Shown here: positions 1 to 45,007 of the stretch, in pieces | Position numbering within the stretch: position 1 is the first letter of the stretch | Layout: each line of letters begins with the position of its first letter | Origin: Chaunax sp. Z400 | Taxonomy: Eukaryota > Chordata > Actinopteri > Lophiiformes > Chaunacidae | Assembly (NCBI GenBank): GCA_037577475.1 | Contig: CM075186.1 | Coordinates: 1,929,501 to 1,993,500, forward strand | Length of the DNA: 64,000 nucleotides | Direction of reading: 5' to 3' | Notes under the pieces: generated by a model | What the model was told of the DNA's origin: nothing | The model's input: only the letters and a program-made list of their open reading frames with translations | Database searches by the model: none | Program-made: the position numbers and the translations under genes

Positions 1-1703
1 CCAAATTTGTCTAAATTATAGTGTGAGGGGGGAGAGAGAGGAAAAGGGCAGAGGTTTGTGGGGGAGTGTGGTAGAAAAGGGCCGAGGAGGGGGATCAGAA
101 GAGGGGCCGTTTAAAAACCCAGGAAATACCTCAGAGGTGAAGTGCGACATAGAAGGTTGATGGAGAGAGGGAATAACAGGAAACTTGAACAATCACACCG
201 AAGGAGAAAAAATAGGAGAGAAAAAAGAGGGGAGAGAAAGAAAAAAAAAAGAGAAGCAGGAGTACAACTGTGCCCTTAAAAGGTTCTGCAGAGGAGGTGT
301 GCACCATGACGTGAATCTGAGATCCTCGGTTTATGTGGAAAGAGATTTTCTGGTAAGAGTTGATAAAGAGGCTTGTTGGAAATGAGAGCTGAGATTTGAG
401 GGGTGGTGTTCTCTGTTCTCTGTTCTCTGCCTTTTTCAAGAGAGCTAACTCTTAACTGATGGGATGCAACACAATGAAATGAGATCAAACAGAAACACCG
501 AGTCACTGATGTTTTGATGATGATTCCAGGATGAGGGGATGATCCAAATATGCAGTTTCTTTCTTGCGTAATGCTCTTAGCAAATCCCATCTGTAACATG
601 TCAGCACTGATTTGTGAAGAAACACTGGGATGATTCAGCTCCAGTGATGTAACTGATCCTAAGTAAAACTGTAAATACTGGCAACTAATAGTCACCCAGT
701 TGGTCCACAGCTCACAGCTCACAGCTCGCAGCAGGCTGATCTTAAAAGAACCAGAAAAAAGAAGAGAAACAAACACTCACTCATTACCTACTGAACTACC
801 TGCTGATGAAAAGTGAAGTTTCTTAGTCCACAGATGGGGACTAGTTTTAAAACAACCACAGATGACACAAAAGCTGTCTACAGATCAGGACAGCACATCT
901 AAATGAAGCAGAATCAAGTATAAGATGTGCCCAAAACCTGACGTCCTCAGGTGTGGATGACCTCATATGAGGTTTCCAGCTGTTTGAAGCGTTGGCATGC
1001 ACCGGTCTAAAGTGGATGCATAAGCTCAGACATGTGCATGTGTGCCGCTATAGACCTTGCAAACTCTGCATACGTCAGCACTCATGCAAAAATGGAAATA
1101 TAACATGAGATATAAAAGAGGCACTTGTTGCTGCAGGTAGCGATGCATGTATAGATGCTTGTTCCAACACATTGAAAGGGTAGCACGTCTGAAGTCTTCA
1201 AGTCAAGGACAAAATGCTCACATTTCACTTATTTATCTGGGTCACATCACAAACAAATGCTTACGTTTCAATTTTTTGGGATAAGCTCACTGGATGTTGG
1301 GCTTAGTCCTCTGCTAAGAATCCCATTGTTCTAAATGCATGTAGAGATGCGTTCCAGCTTGTGCACCTTCCTCAGACAGCGAGCTTCTTGAGATTTGAAT
1401 GCTTCAGGGAGTCGTCTGATGTTTTGCTTGGGGTTAAAACTTGACTGACTTTAATGACATGGGCTCATTTTGCGGCTGAAGTGTTGCTTTAACTAGTGTC
1501 TGAAACAACAGGAAGCTCAGCTCAATCCAGTCTAATCCCAGCGATGTCACTGCTGCAAACAAATCCTAAACCCACTCATCCGTGCTTTTTTTTAGTGTGA
1601 CAACTCTGAGACCCCCGTCAGGCTGGCCTCAGGCTCAGTTTAATGGGCTACTTAAAGGCACAGAGGTGAGAATAAATGCACTGCATGTGTTTTGTGTTGG
1701 CAG
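1..1703 (+). other. fbln1 intron upstream of the first visible exon
   Basis: This stretch precedes the first recognisable fbln1 exon and is most simply the 3' part of the preceding intron. I looked for the exon of the first anaphylatoxin module (paired-cysteine pattern) and saw none. The first 300 bases are purine-rich on the + strand. From about 790 to 1480 there are pieces of a dispersed MITE family (family B). The polypyrimidine-rich end runs into the acceptor AG at 1702-1703. Confidence 0.6.
790..1480. repeat. Family B MITE remnant (degenerate)
   Basis: Phrases such as 'gaagtttcttagtccaca', 'gatggggactagttttaaaa' and 'tgtgcaccttcctcagac' recur in the better copies at 32468-33193 and 47590-48091. 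The ends are too worn to define. This assignment rests on phrase sharing by eye. Confidence 0.4.
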
Positions 1704-27814
<26,111 letters not shown>

Positions 27815-28245
27815 TAGAGTTTCACTGTCCAGTTTTACCACATGTATGGAGACATCCATCGTCAACACTGCACACACTGGTTAATGTCAGTGGATGGATC
27901 AGTGTTGAGGTTTTGGTGTTTGATTGCTTTTGACTGTTTCTGAGATGAGACGATGAGCTGCTTCTTCTTTGTTTGTGAGGACAAGCTCAGCCTGCGTGCA
28001 CTTTTGTACGTCTGGCGTAATGGAGCAAACATAGAAATGATAAAATTATCTTGAAGAAATGAACGTTTTTAAGTTGAAAGTGCATGCATTTAGAAAGGTC
28101 ATCAAAGAATATGATTATTCAACTATATTCTTTTTCATGAATCATTATAAGCCTTTGTTTTTGTAACGTTCACTTTTCCTTACTTACTGTATGCATTGGA
28201 GGAGGTATTTTTGCTATTGAATAAACGCTATTTTAGTTACAGTTT
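27815..28245 (+). other. fbln1: 3' UTR of fbln1 isoform D
   Basis: The sequence from the stop codon to just past the AATAAA at 28220 is the probable 3' UTR, about 430 nt. No repeat family is inserted in it. Confidence 0.75.
28220..28225 (+). terminator. fbln1: Polyadenylation signal AATAAA of isoform D
   Basis: A canonical hexamer lies 406 nt past the D stop and is followed within 20-35 nt by a T9-GTGTTTG stretch, a good U/GU-rich downstream element. This makes it the probable end of the D transcript. Confidence 0.8.
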
Positions 28246-28342
28246 TTTTTTGTGTTTGAAATTTTTTGTGAATTTACAAACGTGGTTTGAAAGAGTCGAT
28301 AAAGAAAACAAGAGAACAGAAAGACGAAGAACTAGAAGTCCC

Positions 28343-28657
28343 TAAGGCTCCGTTTTCACTTTCACTTTTCAGCAAAACATTGCCGAACAAAACCGGACAG
28401 CCAGACATTGTTTTTTTGTTTTTTTCTGTCCATAGTGTTCAAATTAGGCTGGAACCGTAATAGGCGTGAGTGAAGCGGGGCTGTGACATCATTTTCAGAG
28501 GAGTTGCGTTTTGCCTGTTTACACTGCGATACTACAGTGCCGTTTCCAAAAGTTTGCATTTTCAGGTCCTGAAAATACGGTTGTTGTATAAACGAACAGC
28601 CAAAAGCAACAAAAGTTTATCGTTTTTGGGTGAAACTGTTGTCGTGTAAATGGCCCC
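28343..28657. mobile_element. Family D hAT-like MITE, worn copy
   Basis: The right end 'gttgtcgtgtaaatggcccc' is the inverted terminal sequence also seen at 62917-63776. The interior 'gctggaaccgtaataggc' and 'gaggagttgcgttttgcc' match that copy in the opposite orientation. The left terminus is degenerate and I see no target duplication. It lies about 100 bases past the end of fbln1. Confidence 0.7.
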
Positions 28658-28659
28658 CA

Positions 28660-29118
28660 AAACCTGAACAATCACTAATCCAGACTATGTCAATAAAGTC
28701 CTGTAACGATCCAAGTTCTTACCCTTCACAGAGACATAAATCCATAGGAATGACTCTGAATCTGCAGTATCTCAGCAACATATTGGTGGCAGTGACAATC
28801 AGGCAGTGGCTGTGACCACTTACTGACCCCCTCCTAATATAGTTTTTAATCTCCCAGACCCAGATTATGATCCAGATCTGGATCCAATTGCACATAGTGG
28901 TGGAACATCTTGAGTCATCCATGCCTGTGAATTTTAATTTTGATTGGCTTGATTTTATTTTCATGATTTTGGCAAATTGATGAAAAAGTGATCCAGAATC
29001 TGAACTCGTACCCGGAAATTTAACAAACTCACCCAAAATCCATCATGTCATGGAAAAACAGATAAGTAAACAAACAAACATGGATGATCACATGACCTCC
29101 TCCGACTGCCTTTTGCAG
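28660..29118. repeat. Family A-related interspersed repeat
   Basis: 'gattatgatccagatctgga', 'ttttgattggc' and 'gtgatccagaatctg' recur at 60370-60480 in the same order. The fragment ends 'cacatgacctcctccgactg', like other family A ends. Confidence 0.55.
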
Positions 29119-29142
29119 AATAATAATAATAATAATAATAAT
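29119..29142 (+). repeat. (AAT)8 microsatellite
   Basis: About eight AAT units directly follow the end of the preceding interspersed repeat, which suggests that they grew from its tail. Confidence 0.92.
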
Positions 29143-32100
29143 GTATAAAAATGACGTGCCCAGGTTATAGACGGATTCATTTGTATATCAATCTCATGAT
29201 AGACTAAACTACACAGTTTATTTAATTGGAATACTGAATGATTTAATTGTTTTTTATTTCGTCAACATACAAACCTTAGAATTTCCCTTCAGAATGTAAA
29301 CATATGTGAAATGTGCTTTTATCACATCCATAATTCAGTGTGACGTGACTATAACAAAGTCATAACCCAGTGACAGGAAGCTTGATGATAATTCAAACAT
29401 GTCAATATTTGCTGACAAACAGAGACATAGGAATAGAACTATCTCAGCCAGTTGACTTTCACTGACAGCCGTCTGTAGAAAGGCCATTTCCATGGCGACA
29501 TTTAGAACGCTGTGTTTGTTTTGCACCCAATCATATCTGTTGAAAGCCAGTAAAGGCCGATATTGACAGCTTGTCCTCAGAATGCCCTCAGTCGGACGTC
29601 CATAAGGTTCAACTCAAGACATTTCACTCATGGCCTTTTTGTTGTTCTAGCTGCTGGGGGAGGGCAAGATTTTCACAAAATCCTCTTTTAGTTGAGTGAC
29701 TAAGGAGGGGAACATGGTGGCAGCAGTGGTTGAAGACCATCCACATGGGCACCAGCCACCGCTTCCCTAATTACATTTACCAGTGATCCGGAACTCGTCT
29801 CTCCATCAAACACATACAGAAAGTGAGCTGAGCACATGTCAGTGAGAGCCTAACCGTGAGACTGTAATCATCCCTGTGGCCCGGGTCCAGCTGAAGCCTC
29901 CCAACCCTTCAAAGAGGACGGTGGAGGAGGCGCACACCATGGATGTTAAGGCTCTACTGAAGGGGGATATCCTCTTCAGAGGAAATAGAGGCCAGCAGGT
30001 CAGCTGTGTGGTCAACATGAAACATTCTGTGTGTGTGTCTAGAGTAGTGGAGAGACGCTGTGGTGAAGATGAGAAACCTTCACAGTCGCCTCAAAATCAT
30101 TTTTGCAAAGAAAACATAGAAGAATCTAAATATCAAAAGGCACAAAATGTGTAATATGGTTGATATATGTGTAAAGTTTGGTGAAGCTAGTCTGTCAGAT
30201 ATATGCCCACGTATAAAAAAAAAGATTATTTACGAGGATAATAAAAGCCTGTTTGCACTGCATCACATACCGTCCTCTGGAGGGCCTTGCATCACTTCGT
30301 GGACTCCAGGGGCCTCCATACAATGTGCATGTGGGGATCTGAACAGATTGATCCTGAACAGAGAGAAGAACAACAACAATGTCCTTCAGTCAGACACCAA
30401 GCAGCAACATCTTCTTTCAACATTCAACACAATCAATATTTGTGACTAACTGATTCGTAATATATCCAGCTTAGTTTTACATCTTAGCTACCAATCCAGC
30501 TTTCTGTCATCCACTCTCTTTACTGGAATCTTCCTCAGCCATGTTTCCTGTAGTTAAACACATGGTTCACTTCTCAGAAACGCTGAGGAATACATGAAAC
30601 AGTGCCTCCATGTTTGTCTTTGTCCATACAGCATAGAGAAACGTACGGTAACAGCTGGATACAGGCAGACTGTGTGGGAGGACAGTGGGCCTGGCTGATG
30701 TCCTGGACAGTAAAGGAAGGCTGGGGGCAGCAGTCCCTCACTGCGTTACCAAACCACATACATGTGTGGCGACAAATGAGCAAACATCTCGTGCCAGATT
30801 CTCCATCCAAAGCCGAGAGGGAGCCGCTCGCGCTGGAAGCCGACGGCATGACTAAAGCCAGTGGGGCCTGATGAGTCGACGTCATGGCAGCGAGCAGACC
30901 TGTTTGTTTGTGTACTTACTGCGCCGCACTGGTGGTCAGGCCTCTCAACACAAGTGGTCATGGTGGTGTCTGGCCCAGTAGACGGGGGTACGGGGCAGAT
31001 GTGAGACTTGCCAATGGGCTGGCGAGGCAGACGGAGACCAGAGGACCTCAGGAGGCACGTGCTCAGCCGACTCCTGCACTCACCCACTCCCTCTTTTTCC
31101 TGGCGCCCTACCCTGCCTCCCACCGCAACACATGTTATAGGATATAAGTGAGTTCTTTTAATAAATTTGGGGGTATTTATTTTTTTTCCTCTATTTTACA
31201 AACCACTTTTCCTCGTTACCATAAACGCAAAAATGTGTCTTTTAGATGGGGCACGACCAACATTCTGTGGTTTTGCTCCCTGAAATTCTTGTTTTTTTTG
31301 TCTCATTATATAATGAATCTGAATGAACTGCAGAAAAATCACAATCTCCTCTGATAAACTCTTTTGAACATGTTTCACCTGTGTCAAAAACTGACCTCAG
31401 AGCTGTGCTCCCTAAAGGAAAGTGGTGTTTCGTAGAAGTCCAATAGATGGCAGACACATACAACATAACACTGCACAGCCAGAGCTTTAACAACACATCT
31501 CCACAGACATCTGTCACCACCTTCCATTATAATGACAGAAACAGCCAACCTAAGACTAATGTTGTTGTTTTGCTTCTCAGTAAAAAATCCCCTCATGAAT
31601 CTCGTCTCCTATCCAGCATGAAGACTTAAAGTGAATTTAATGAAACACATGTCCATCATTTCTACATTTTGTCATGGGTCTGTTTATTGTGTATTTATTC
31701 AAAGCTTTATTTTCCACCATATTTTTATTCCTTGTTTCTTGTTTGTTCTGCTTTGACTCTGCCTCTGTTGTGTGATTGGCTGATTGTTTCCCACCTGGGA
31801 CCTGCATAGCACAGCATTACACAACATTGATTTAAGTCAATCTGATGTGAGCATTATGGAAAAATCTGCTGAGACCTTCTACCAAAATAGCACCATAAAT
31901 GCCTCTGTGATGCTCTATTTCATCAGGTTCTATGCAGCCTTTGTGATATGGGATTCCTATTATTGCCTCCCCTTAAATCAATTAAGTTCTGAGGTTTAGG
32001 ATGATAGACAGTCCAACAATTACACAGGGGCTCCACCTTGACCCAAAGAAAAATACAAAGCACACAAGTGTGCCCCTCCATAACTTAGAGATTTTAAACA

Positions 32101-32467
32101 TAGCCATTTACAACCACTACTGAACTGGACTTGTTGCCAGAGTACACAGTGGATCAATCACATTGGGGAATATAGACCGAGGCTGTACTCATGAAAATTC
32201 AGCATGCAGGGTCTCTGTTGTTACAAGCATCTCAGAACACACAGTGACGTCCACAGAGCTTAAGTGGATACATATCACAGGGAAGGCAGGCAGACTCCAA
32301 CCACACACTACTACTGCCATCTCAAATAGTCGCTGACCTTAGACATCAAGCCATCCTCTCTGACATGAAATAAATGATTTTATGTTGCATTTATTCGTTA
32401 CATATTTACTCAACTTTTATTACCTTTTTATTAAAACAATAAAAAGTAATTAAGTAGCTGTGAGATT
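29143..32467. other. Intergenic DNA without recognised genes
   Basis: I searched both strands for exons with flanking splice sites and for known protein motifs and found none. The open frames here are short and show no family resemblance. No repeat family I can name covers this part. Confidence 0.55.
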
Positions 32468-33193
32468 TAAAGGAACAGTTCATCCAAAACTAAAATTTAG
32501 TTCTACTCACCGCCTTGTAGCAATGAAATGTCTGGTGAAGTTTCTTAGACCAGAAAACATTTCTGGAGCTTTGCAGCATTCTCCTAAATACCTGAAGCAG
32601 ATGGGGACTTGTTTTAAAAAAAACATAAAAATAAAATGATTAATTCAGTAGAAGCCAAATCAGTTGAGGCCAAGGTCCCAAAATTGGTTTGAATAGACAT
32701 TATTTACACCCTGTTTAAGCTGACATCTTTGTAGCCTCTAAGCTAAAAGTGTTAGGATGCTGACTGAGGAAGGTGCAGGCGCTTGAGGGGCTTTATGATA
32801 TCACATCTGTGCATAACTCACAAAAAGGAACATTATGCTGTAACTTCAGCAGAGTTCTCTCTGTTGCGTGTGACGTCACCTCCAGGTAGCGGGTTAACAC
32901 CGAGGTATACAAAGATTGCATGTCCTCGTTGACCGTTTCTAGCGGTGCATGTACTTACATTTGAGCTTGTCCACCTTCCTCAGATGGGGTGCATGCTAAT
33001 GCTTTTAGCTTAGGCTACAGCAAATATTTCTGCTTGAAAAAAGGTGAAAATAATATATTTTCAAATAGGATGAGTTGTATGGAGTCATCTTCTTAAGTTA
33101 TGGGAGAACGCTGCAAACATGCTGTGACGCTCCAGAAATGTTTTGTTGACTTCACCACGCCTACATTTTCACTTTCAGATGAGCTGTTCCTAA
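32468..33193. mobile_element. Family B MITE, best preserved copy
   Basis: It begins 'tttaaaggaacagttcatcc' and ends 'ttcagatgagctgttcct', giving inverted termini around a 726-bp body without coding capacity. Interior phrases such as 'cagaaaacatttctggagct', 'gcagatggggacttgtttt' and 'caccttcctcagatgggg' are the reference phrases by which I recognised the other copies. Confidence 0.7.
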
Positions 33194-39499
<6,306 letters not shown>

Positions 39500-39610
39500 A
39501 CCGAATGAACAGTTGACCCAACAATGAAAATCTAGCCATTATCTGCTAACCGCAATGCTGATGGGAAGTCAGGTGAAGTTTCTTCTTAAGGAGGTGAGTA
39601 GATATTGTTG
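39500..39610. repeat. Family B MITE end fragment
   Basis: 'gaacagttgacccaacaatg' and 'gtcaggtgaagtttcttctt' match the left end of the family B copy at 32468. The rest is missing. Confidence 0.5.
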
Positions 39611-40321
39611 AGGACGGATGATGACACCATTTTCATTGATTGTGATGTGTGTTGTTTCTCTATGTATACCATTCACATATCAGGAAACTCTGCGAGATGC
39701 TCTCCCTCCGACAGGGAACCATGCCGTCCTTACATTAGCTTCAAGCCAGGAAGCATGCATCTCTGCTGGCTCTGACTTTGCCATCTGTGGCATCACCTTT
39801 CATCCTTGCATGTAATAAGTCCTTCCCTTGGATGATCAGCAGTTACATAAACACGGAGCGTCTAATGGGGTTTTATAATTGTGTTATTCATACTGCAATG
39901 ATACAGTCAACCATAAGCCAGGTTGGGTGCAGTGCCACGGATGGTAGGGAAGAATATCTGAGCAGTAAACATGAGAAGGTCGGCTCCATTGACAGGAATT
40001 CCACTTTCTGCTGCTGCTGTGAAACATGGCATACCTAATTGTACAGTGGTCACCCACTAGGTCTAAATAGGGTTCAAGACCACACAGTAAGATGCAGGCC
40101 CACTGTAGGAAACTCTCAGGAGGAAACTGTGAACTTTCTTCACTGATTGTTTTACTTTATGGTGATCCATCTGCATAAGGTCTCAAAGTACACAGTTTAT
40201 CTCCATTTAGATCTGCTTCTTGGCTTCACCTCTGAACTCATCTCACGCAGGTGTTTGATTTGCTGAATAGGGTGTGGGAATGTGTGACAAACAATCCAGA
40301 TCTGGATATTACCGGCACACT

Positions 40322-40780
40322 CTTTAAAGGAACAGTTCACTGTTCATTATCTACTCACCCTAATCCAGAAACAGTGTTCATACTCAGTCCCCAGTCTCTC
40401 CAACTAACAGAAGCTGGGGACGTAAAAAACCGACGAGGACAGCTTGTCTGGCTTTAATCCATGTCCCCAGAAGCCCTGCGATCTCAAATTGATTTGAAAA
40501 GGCCTTATTTAGTGGGAGGAGACCCAGAACTTGCTGGAGGGATTTACATATCTCATCCGGCCTGGGAACACCTCAGGATCCAGGAGGAGCTGGAAAATGT
40601 TGCCAGCGAGAGGGACATTTGGAATATACCCTTCTGTTGCCACCGCAACCCGACCTCGGAGGAAGGTGGAAGAAAATGGATGGATGGATGGATGATCTTG
40701 AAATCTTCACTGCAAGTTAAAAGCCTTAGTTTGCAGCCTGTCTGAAGCCGGTGCACCAGCTCAAACATGCTAACGTACAC
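40322..40780. mobile_element. Family B MITE split by an RTE-type LINE insertion
   Basis: The left end 'ctttaaaggaacagttcact' and the interior 'atctcaaattgatttgaaaa' are family B. The sequence 'cttgaaatcttcactgcaag' after 40694 resumes the family B interior (compare 'gctgaaatctttactgtagc' at 47761). The piece between them is the 3' end of an RTE LINE. Confidence 0.6.
40511..40694 (+). mobile_element. RTE/Rex3-like LINE 3' fragment
   Basis: It starts 'gtgggaggagaccc' and continues 'ctggagggatttacatatct' and 'ggcctgggaacacctcagga', a worn version of the 3' end seen at 19615-19778. It terminates in GGATGGATGGATG. Only about 180 bases of the element are present, a typical 5' truncation. Confidence 0.75.
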
Positions 40781-40829
40781 TGCTGGACAAGCTCAGTGAG
40801 AACTTGCGTTGGGGGGGGCTGAAGCCGAT

Positions 40830-41075
40830 CCCAGATGACATTGGACAAGAGGCGGGGTTCACCCTGGAGAGGTTCATCACACTTACACTCTTCACTTACA
40901 CACTTCACTTACATTCACGCCTACGGTCGATTTAGAGTCATCAGTTCACCTCTATTGCATGTTTTTGGTGGTGGGAGGAAGCCGGAGAACCCGGAGGGAA
41001 CCCACGCAGACACGGGGAGAACATGCAAACTCCACAGAGAAAGGTCCCAGGTCTTCAGGTGGATTTGAACCCAAG
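40830..41075. repeat. Family E interspersed repeat
   Basis: It has 'ttcacgcctacggtcgattt', 'agagtcatcagttcacctct', 'gtgggaggaagccggagaac', 'gacacggggagaacatgcaa' and a tRNA-like 'ggatttgaaccc' end. This set is very common in fish genomes. A second copy is at 56935-57160. I do not assign a class with certainty; the tRNA-like end hints at a SINE. Confidence 0.7.
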
Positions 41076-41169
41076 TGCACCGGTGTAAATAATGTCTTTA
41101 ACAAATCATTATGTGATCTATGGGCTTCAGGAGGCTTAGATTTCACTGGATGAGCTGAATGGAGTTATT

Positions 41170-41465
41170 TTTTTACCTCCACTAAGGAGCTTATGTTTCA
41201 CTGCTGGTTTGTTTGTTTGACTGTTAGCAGGATAACATAAAAAAAAAATAAAAAAAACTACCTGACTGATCGGTGGGATGGTTTTTGAGGTGGATCCAGA
41301 TGCGACATGGGGCTCTTTTCAACATTTTGGTCTTTTACACATAAAAACAGCTGATGGATTTTGGTGAAACTTGGTAGAAGGGTTGGACACAACGAGGAAG
41401 AAGCCGTTACATTTTGGAGTGGATCCAGGTAAAGGGGCAGATTCAGGAACATTGCAGGTTTGGGC
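41170..41465. repeat. Family A interspersed repeat fragment
   Basis: 'cctccactaaggagcttatg', 'ttgactgttagcaggataac', 'tttggtgaaacttggtagaa' and 'ggatccaggtaaaggggcag' are the standard family phrases, in the orientation starting with the CCTCCAC end. Confidence 0.7.
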
Positions 41466-41569
41466 TCTTTTGACCAATTACAAACAAACTTGTTAGATTA
41501 ATGATAGACTGTGTCTTGAATGAAGGTATGCGCTCCACTGACTGCCCTTCTAGTTTCTCAGTTGTTGTT

Positions 41570-41740
41570 TTGTGTTTTAACCAGTCCCCATCATCTCCTG
41601 TTGTTTAGAAGAATGCTCCAAAGCTGCTTTGCTGTCAAGCTCCAGGAATGTTTGGAGGACTTTCCGTCAGCATGGCGGCCAGTAGATCATGGCTGCTTTT
41701 TTTAAAATTATTTTTTTGGGTGAACTGTTCCTTTAAACCT
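41570..41740. repeat. Family B MITE right-end fragment
   Basis: 'accagtccccatcatctcct', 'agctccaggaatgtttggag' and the terminus 'tgggtgaactgttcctttaa' identify the right end of the family B element. The left part is replaced by other repeats. Confidence 0.65.
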
Positions 41741-43189
41741 TCACGGTGACCCAAAGCCCCAAGTCATAGAAACATAAGAAGCAGCATAACTAGGACAAGT
41801 GACGAGGAGGTGAGAAGATTTACGAGGTGATAGTGATGCTCTCGAGGCTACGGACCCAACGTTACCTCAAAAAATCTCCCTCTCAAAAAAAAAAAGAAAA
41901 AAAAAAGGAAAAATCAGTGGTGTCTTCTGTAGTGTGTGGATTTTACACCATCACTGGCCAGCCCTATTTTAGATCACCCCCCTCCTGATAATGACACATT
42001 CAAATTAGCTGTGGTTTGGGTTTTCTTCAAATACACTGCTAGATTCACACAAATTCTTCTCCCCACCTCACCTCTCTCTGGTCTGGCCTAAGAAAACCAC
42101 ATACCGGGGTCACTGGGCTCTCCTCAAGCCAAACCAGACCCATAATTTTGCTTTTGTTTCAGATGTAGCCTCAAAGCCTGAAATATAAAGACCCGGGCCA
42201 GCCTGGGAAGGTCAGCGTGTAGAAGGAAAGATAGAGAAAGAAAAAGGGAAGGACTGAAGTGAACGTAAGAAAGAGAGAGAAGTGGAGAGTGCTGGTGAGA
42301 GCGGAGTGGTTTTCAATCTGTAGAGGAAGTCTTTATTATACAGTATGTGTGTGGACAGGAAGAGCTATGTAACGAGGAGCAGATCCCGCCAAACCACTGG
42401 CCATTACTGACCATTGCTGACCATTACACCCAATGAGCTTTGACTATTTTGGACCTGAGTTATCGCCAAGTTAATTTATCAACGTGTAATGTCTCAACGT
42501 GACATGAGAGCAGCTTCTTTCCCATAATGCCTTCCTTAGCCGGCCTCTGAAATATCTTCTCATGTATGACCTTATAAAATCAGATGACTCTGTTTGCTTT
42601 ATTTTTCATATTATACCATTTATGAAGACTGGAAATATTATATTATACTATTTCTGTCTCATTAAGTCTCAGTGTATGTCGAGTATAAAATGGTCCCCAA
42701 TGACCCTGCAACAGTTTTTTTTAACAGTCTGACGTCCAATATTAAGAAGAAGAAGCGCATTGCATTCACCTAAGAAAGAAAAATTAAATAAAGAAATAGA
42801 TGTAGGCCTATAACCAAAAATAAAACAGAGATGTATGTCTGCCAAAGGGGTAAATGTATGGGACCGTATTGCAAAGGAACTAATATTCACTTTGCAAATA
42901 AAAAAAACAAACAAACATAAAAAATACAGTGATAAATATAAAACTGAGGTGTTTTACTTTTTTATGCCTACAGCTTTTTGGTCAATAATTTTGTTTTTTC
43001 AAATCTGTTAATTTAATGCCATACTATAATTTATTTAGTAAATTGATTTTGGTAACTTTGCTAATATAGACCAAATTAAGCTGAACCAAACTATTTAGAG
43101 AAATAACCTCTTAATTATGAGATCAAGATGGCTTCTGTAAAGCTGTACTCCTTGAAGATTTGTACCTGTTCAGTTTCAGCAAAATAGTG
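41741..43189. other. Intergenic DNA without recognised genes
   Basis: An A-rich tract at about 41885-41912 is the only simple feature. No exon, protein motif or named repeat is recognised. Confidence 0.55.
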
Positions 43190-43560
43190 AGGACCTGAAT
43201 GCAGACACGATAATAAAGTAAAAGTGAACATCCAAAAAGATAAAAATAACTAATATCCAGAGGGATAATGAGTGAATGACAGACAGGTGACACAAGGAGG
43301 CGGAGCCTTCAGAGACAGGTGAAAATAATCAGACACTCACAGTGGAGGGAAAACTTAAAGGGGACGACACAAGAAATGTGCAACAACAATCTGACATTGA
43401 CAGAGAATAAATGGACACAGAGGAAGAGAGAATGAACAGAGTCAGAGGAACCAAAGGGACAAAACAGGAAATGTAAAGCACAGGACAAGACATGGAGAAC
43501 TAAACTTACAAAATAAAACAGGAAATTGCAACCTAAATACAAACCTCAACAGATGTTTGT
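43190..43560 (-). repeat. Family F interspersed repeat, inverted copy
   Basis: 'acaggtgaaaataatcagac', 'caaaacaggaaatgtaaagc' and 'aaataaaacaggaaattg' are the reverse complement of phrases in the copy at 22425-22885. The copy is about 370 bp. Confidence 0.6.
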
Positions 43561-44659
43561 GACATCATTATGTCGGCTTGGATTCATTTCGGAGCTCTAT
43601 AGTGTCCCGTACTGGTTAAACTGCTGCTGAGGTCAGAGATGTCTGTGTCCACATACTAATATTACTGCTGTCCACATGGACTAACATTATTATTTTCCAA
43701 TGTGTCCAACCAAGAAAGCAATAAAAGTAGATTAAATACATTTACCCACAGTTTTATGTGAGGACTGATAACAAGGCAACCTGAACTTCATTATGAGATC
43801 TTTTCTCACACACTGACCCATAATTATGTGATAAGGTGTTTAATTTTTCAATGTGCTGCCTTACAGTATCTTGTTGATTCTGTATAATATTGTTAACCCC
43901 AAAAAGCTTTCCAACAATGGTGCGATGTGCACACAGCAGACATTAGGTGGGCCAAACCAGAGCTCCAGTCGTCAAGAAACAGCTCCTCTGCCAATCACCA
44001 CCTTGTGTTAAAATCAAAATGGTCAGACTGCTCACACCACAAGGCCTCCATTGTAACACACGGAGAGGAGTGGAGGTGGCGCGGGGGTGACGGACTGAAA
44101 CCCAAAAACCTCAACCTCATTGAAAGAAAAACAAACCAGTTTTATTTGAGAGTCAGCTTGTGCATAATATTCCCCCTGACCTCAGGAAGCCTCCAGTCCA
44201 GCTCTGGACCCACTGGTCCACCACCAGGAGACCAGGTCCATGACACATGTGATGGCCAAACTGCAGTGTGGCCCCCAGCCACAAATCCAGCAACGTTTGG
44301 CCCCCTTGGGACTGGTTTCATGGGAAGCGGATGCTCTGACCACAGATTGACAATAACATGATTTTTTCTTGGCACATTTTGGTGTTTTATGTTTTATGTG
44401 ACATTTTGCTTGGCTTAGTTTTACCTATTGTAAAACGATCCTTAATCATTCAGACTCATGGCGAGATGTTGAGTAATGGAAGGCAGCACGACGGTCAAGG
44501 GTTACATTTAGTATTCAAGGGTAATAATGGAACAATATTAGCAGATAATATATAGACTGTTAAACCCCACAGAACAGCAGCAGCAGCATCATGTCACCTG
44601 TCAGTCTACATACATCATGTATGTAGAACAACATGTCAGAACCTCCTCAATCTACTTGT
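43561..44659. other. Intergenic DNA without recognised genes
   Basis: No exon, motif or named repeat is recognised. The open frame at 43927-44361 has no family resemblance that I can see. Confidence 0.5.
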
Positions 44660-44905
44660 TGTCTCAATCACCTCCACCAAGGAGGTTTTAATCCATCTTT
44701 GTCTGTCTGTCTCTTTTGTTTGTTTGTTTGCAGAATATCTAAAAAATAACAGACGTCTTTTACACAGAACTTGATTGATGGATGCAAGAACACACTTAAT
44801 TCTAGAGGACGGATCCAAGATTTTTTTCCCAACATTTTCTTGAATTATGCAAAAACTACTGAACTAATTTGTTCAACACTTTGTGGAGGGGGAGGGGCTT
44901 CAACA
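44660..44905. repeat. Family A interspersed repeat fragment
   Basis: 'cacctccaccaaggaggttt', 'tgtttgtttgtttgcagaat', 'aaaaactactgaactaattt' and 'acactttgtggaggggga' are the standard phrases of this family. Confidence 0.7.
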
Positions 44906-45007
44906 GACGGGTAAGACTGCAGGACCTTGTCGGAGATATGGACATTCAAATTTATTCTGAATCTTCTGCTTTATTTGTTTTTGTGTGGCCTGTCAGGGAC
45001 CAGAGCT

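Noticed and set aside
276..776. 166-codon minus-strand frame near the window start
   Set aside because: It shows no domain, is not flanked by gene-like features, and lies in what must be an fbln1 intron.
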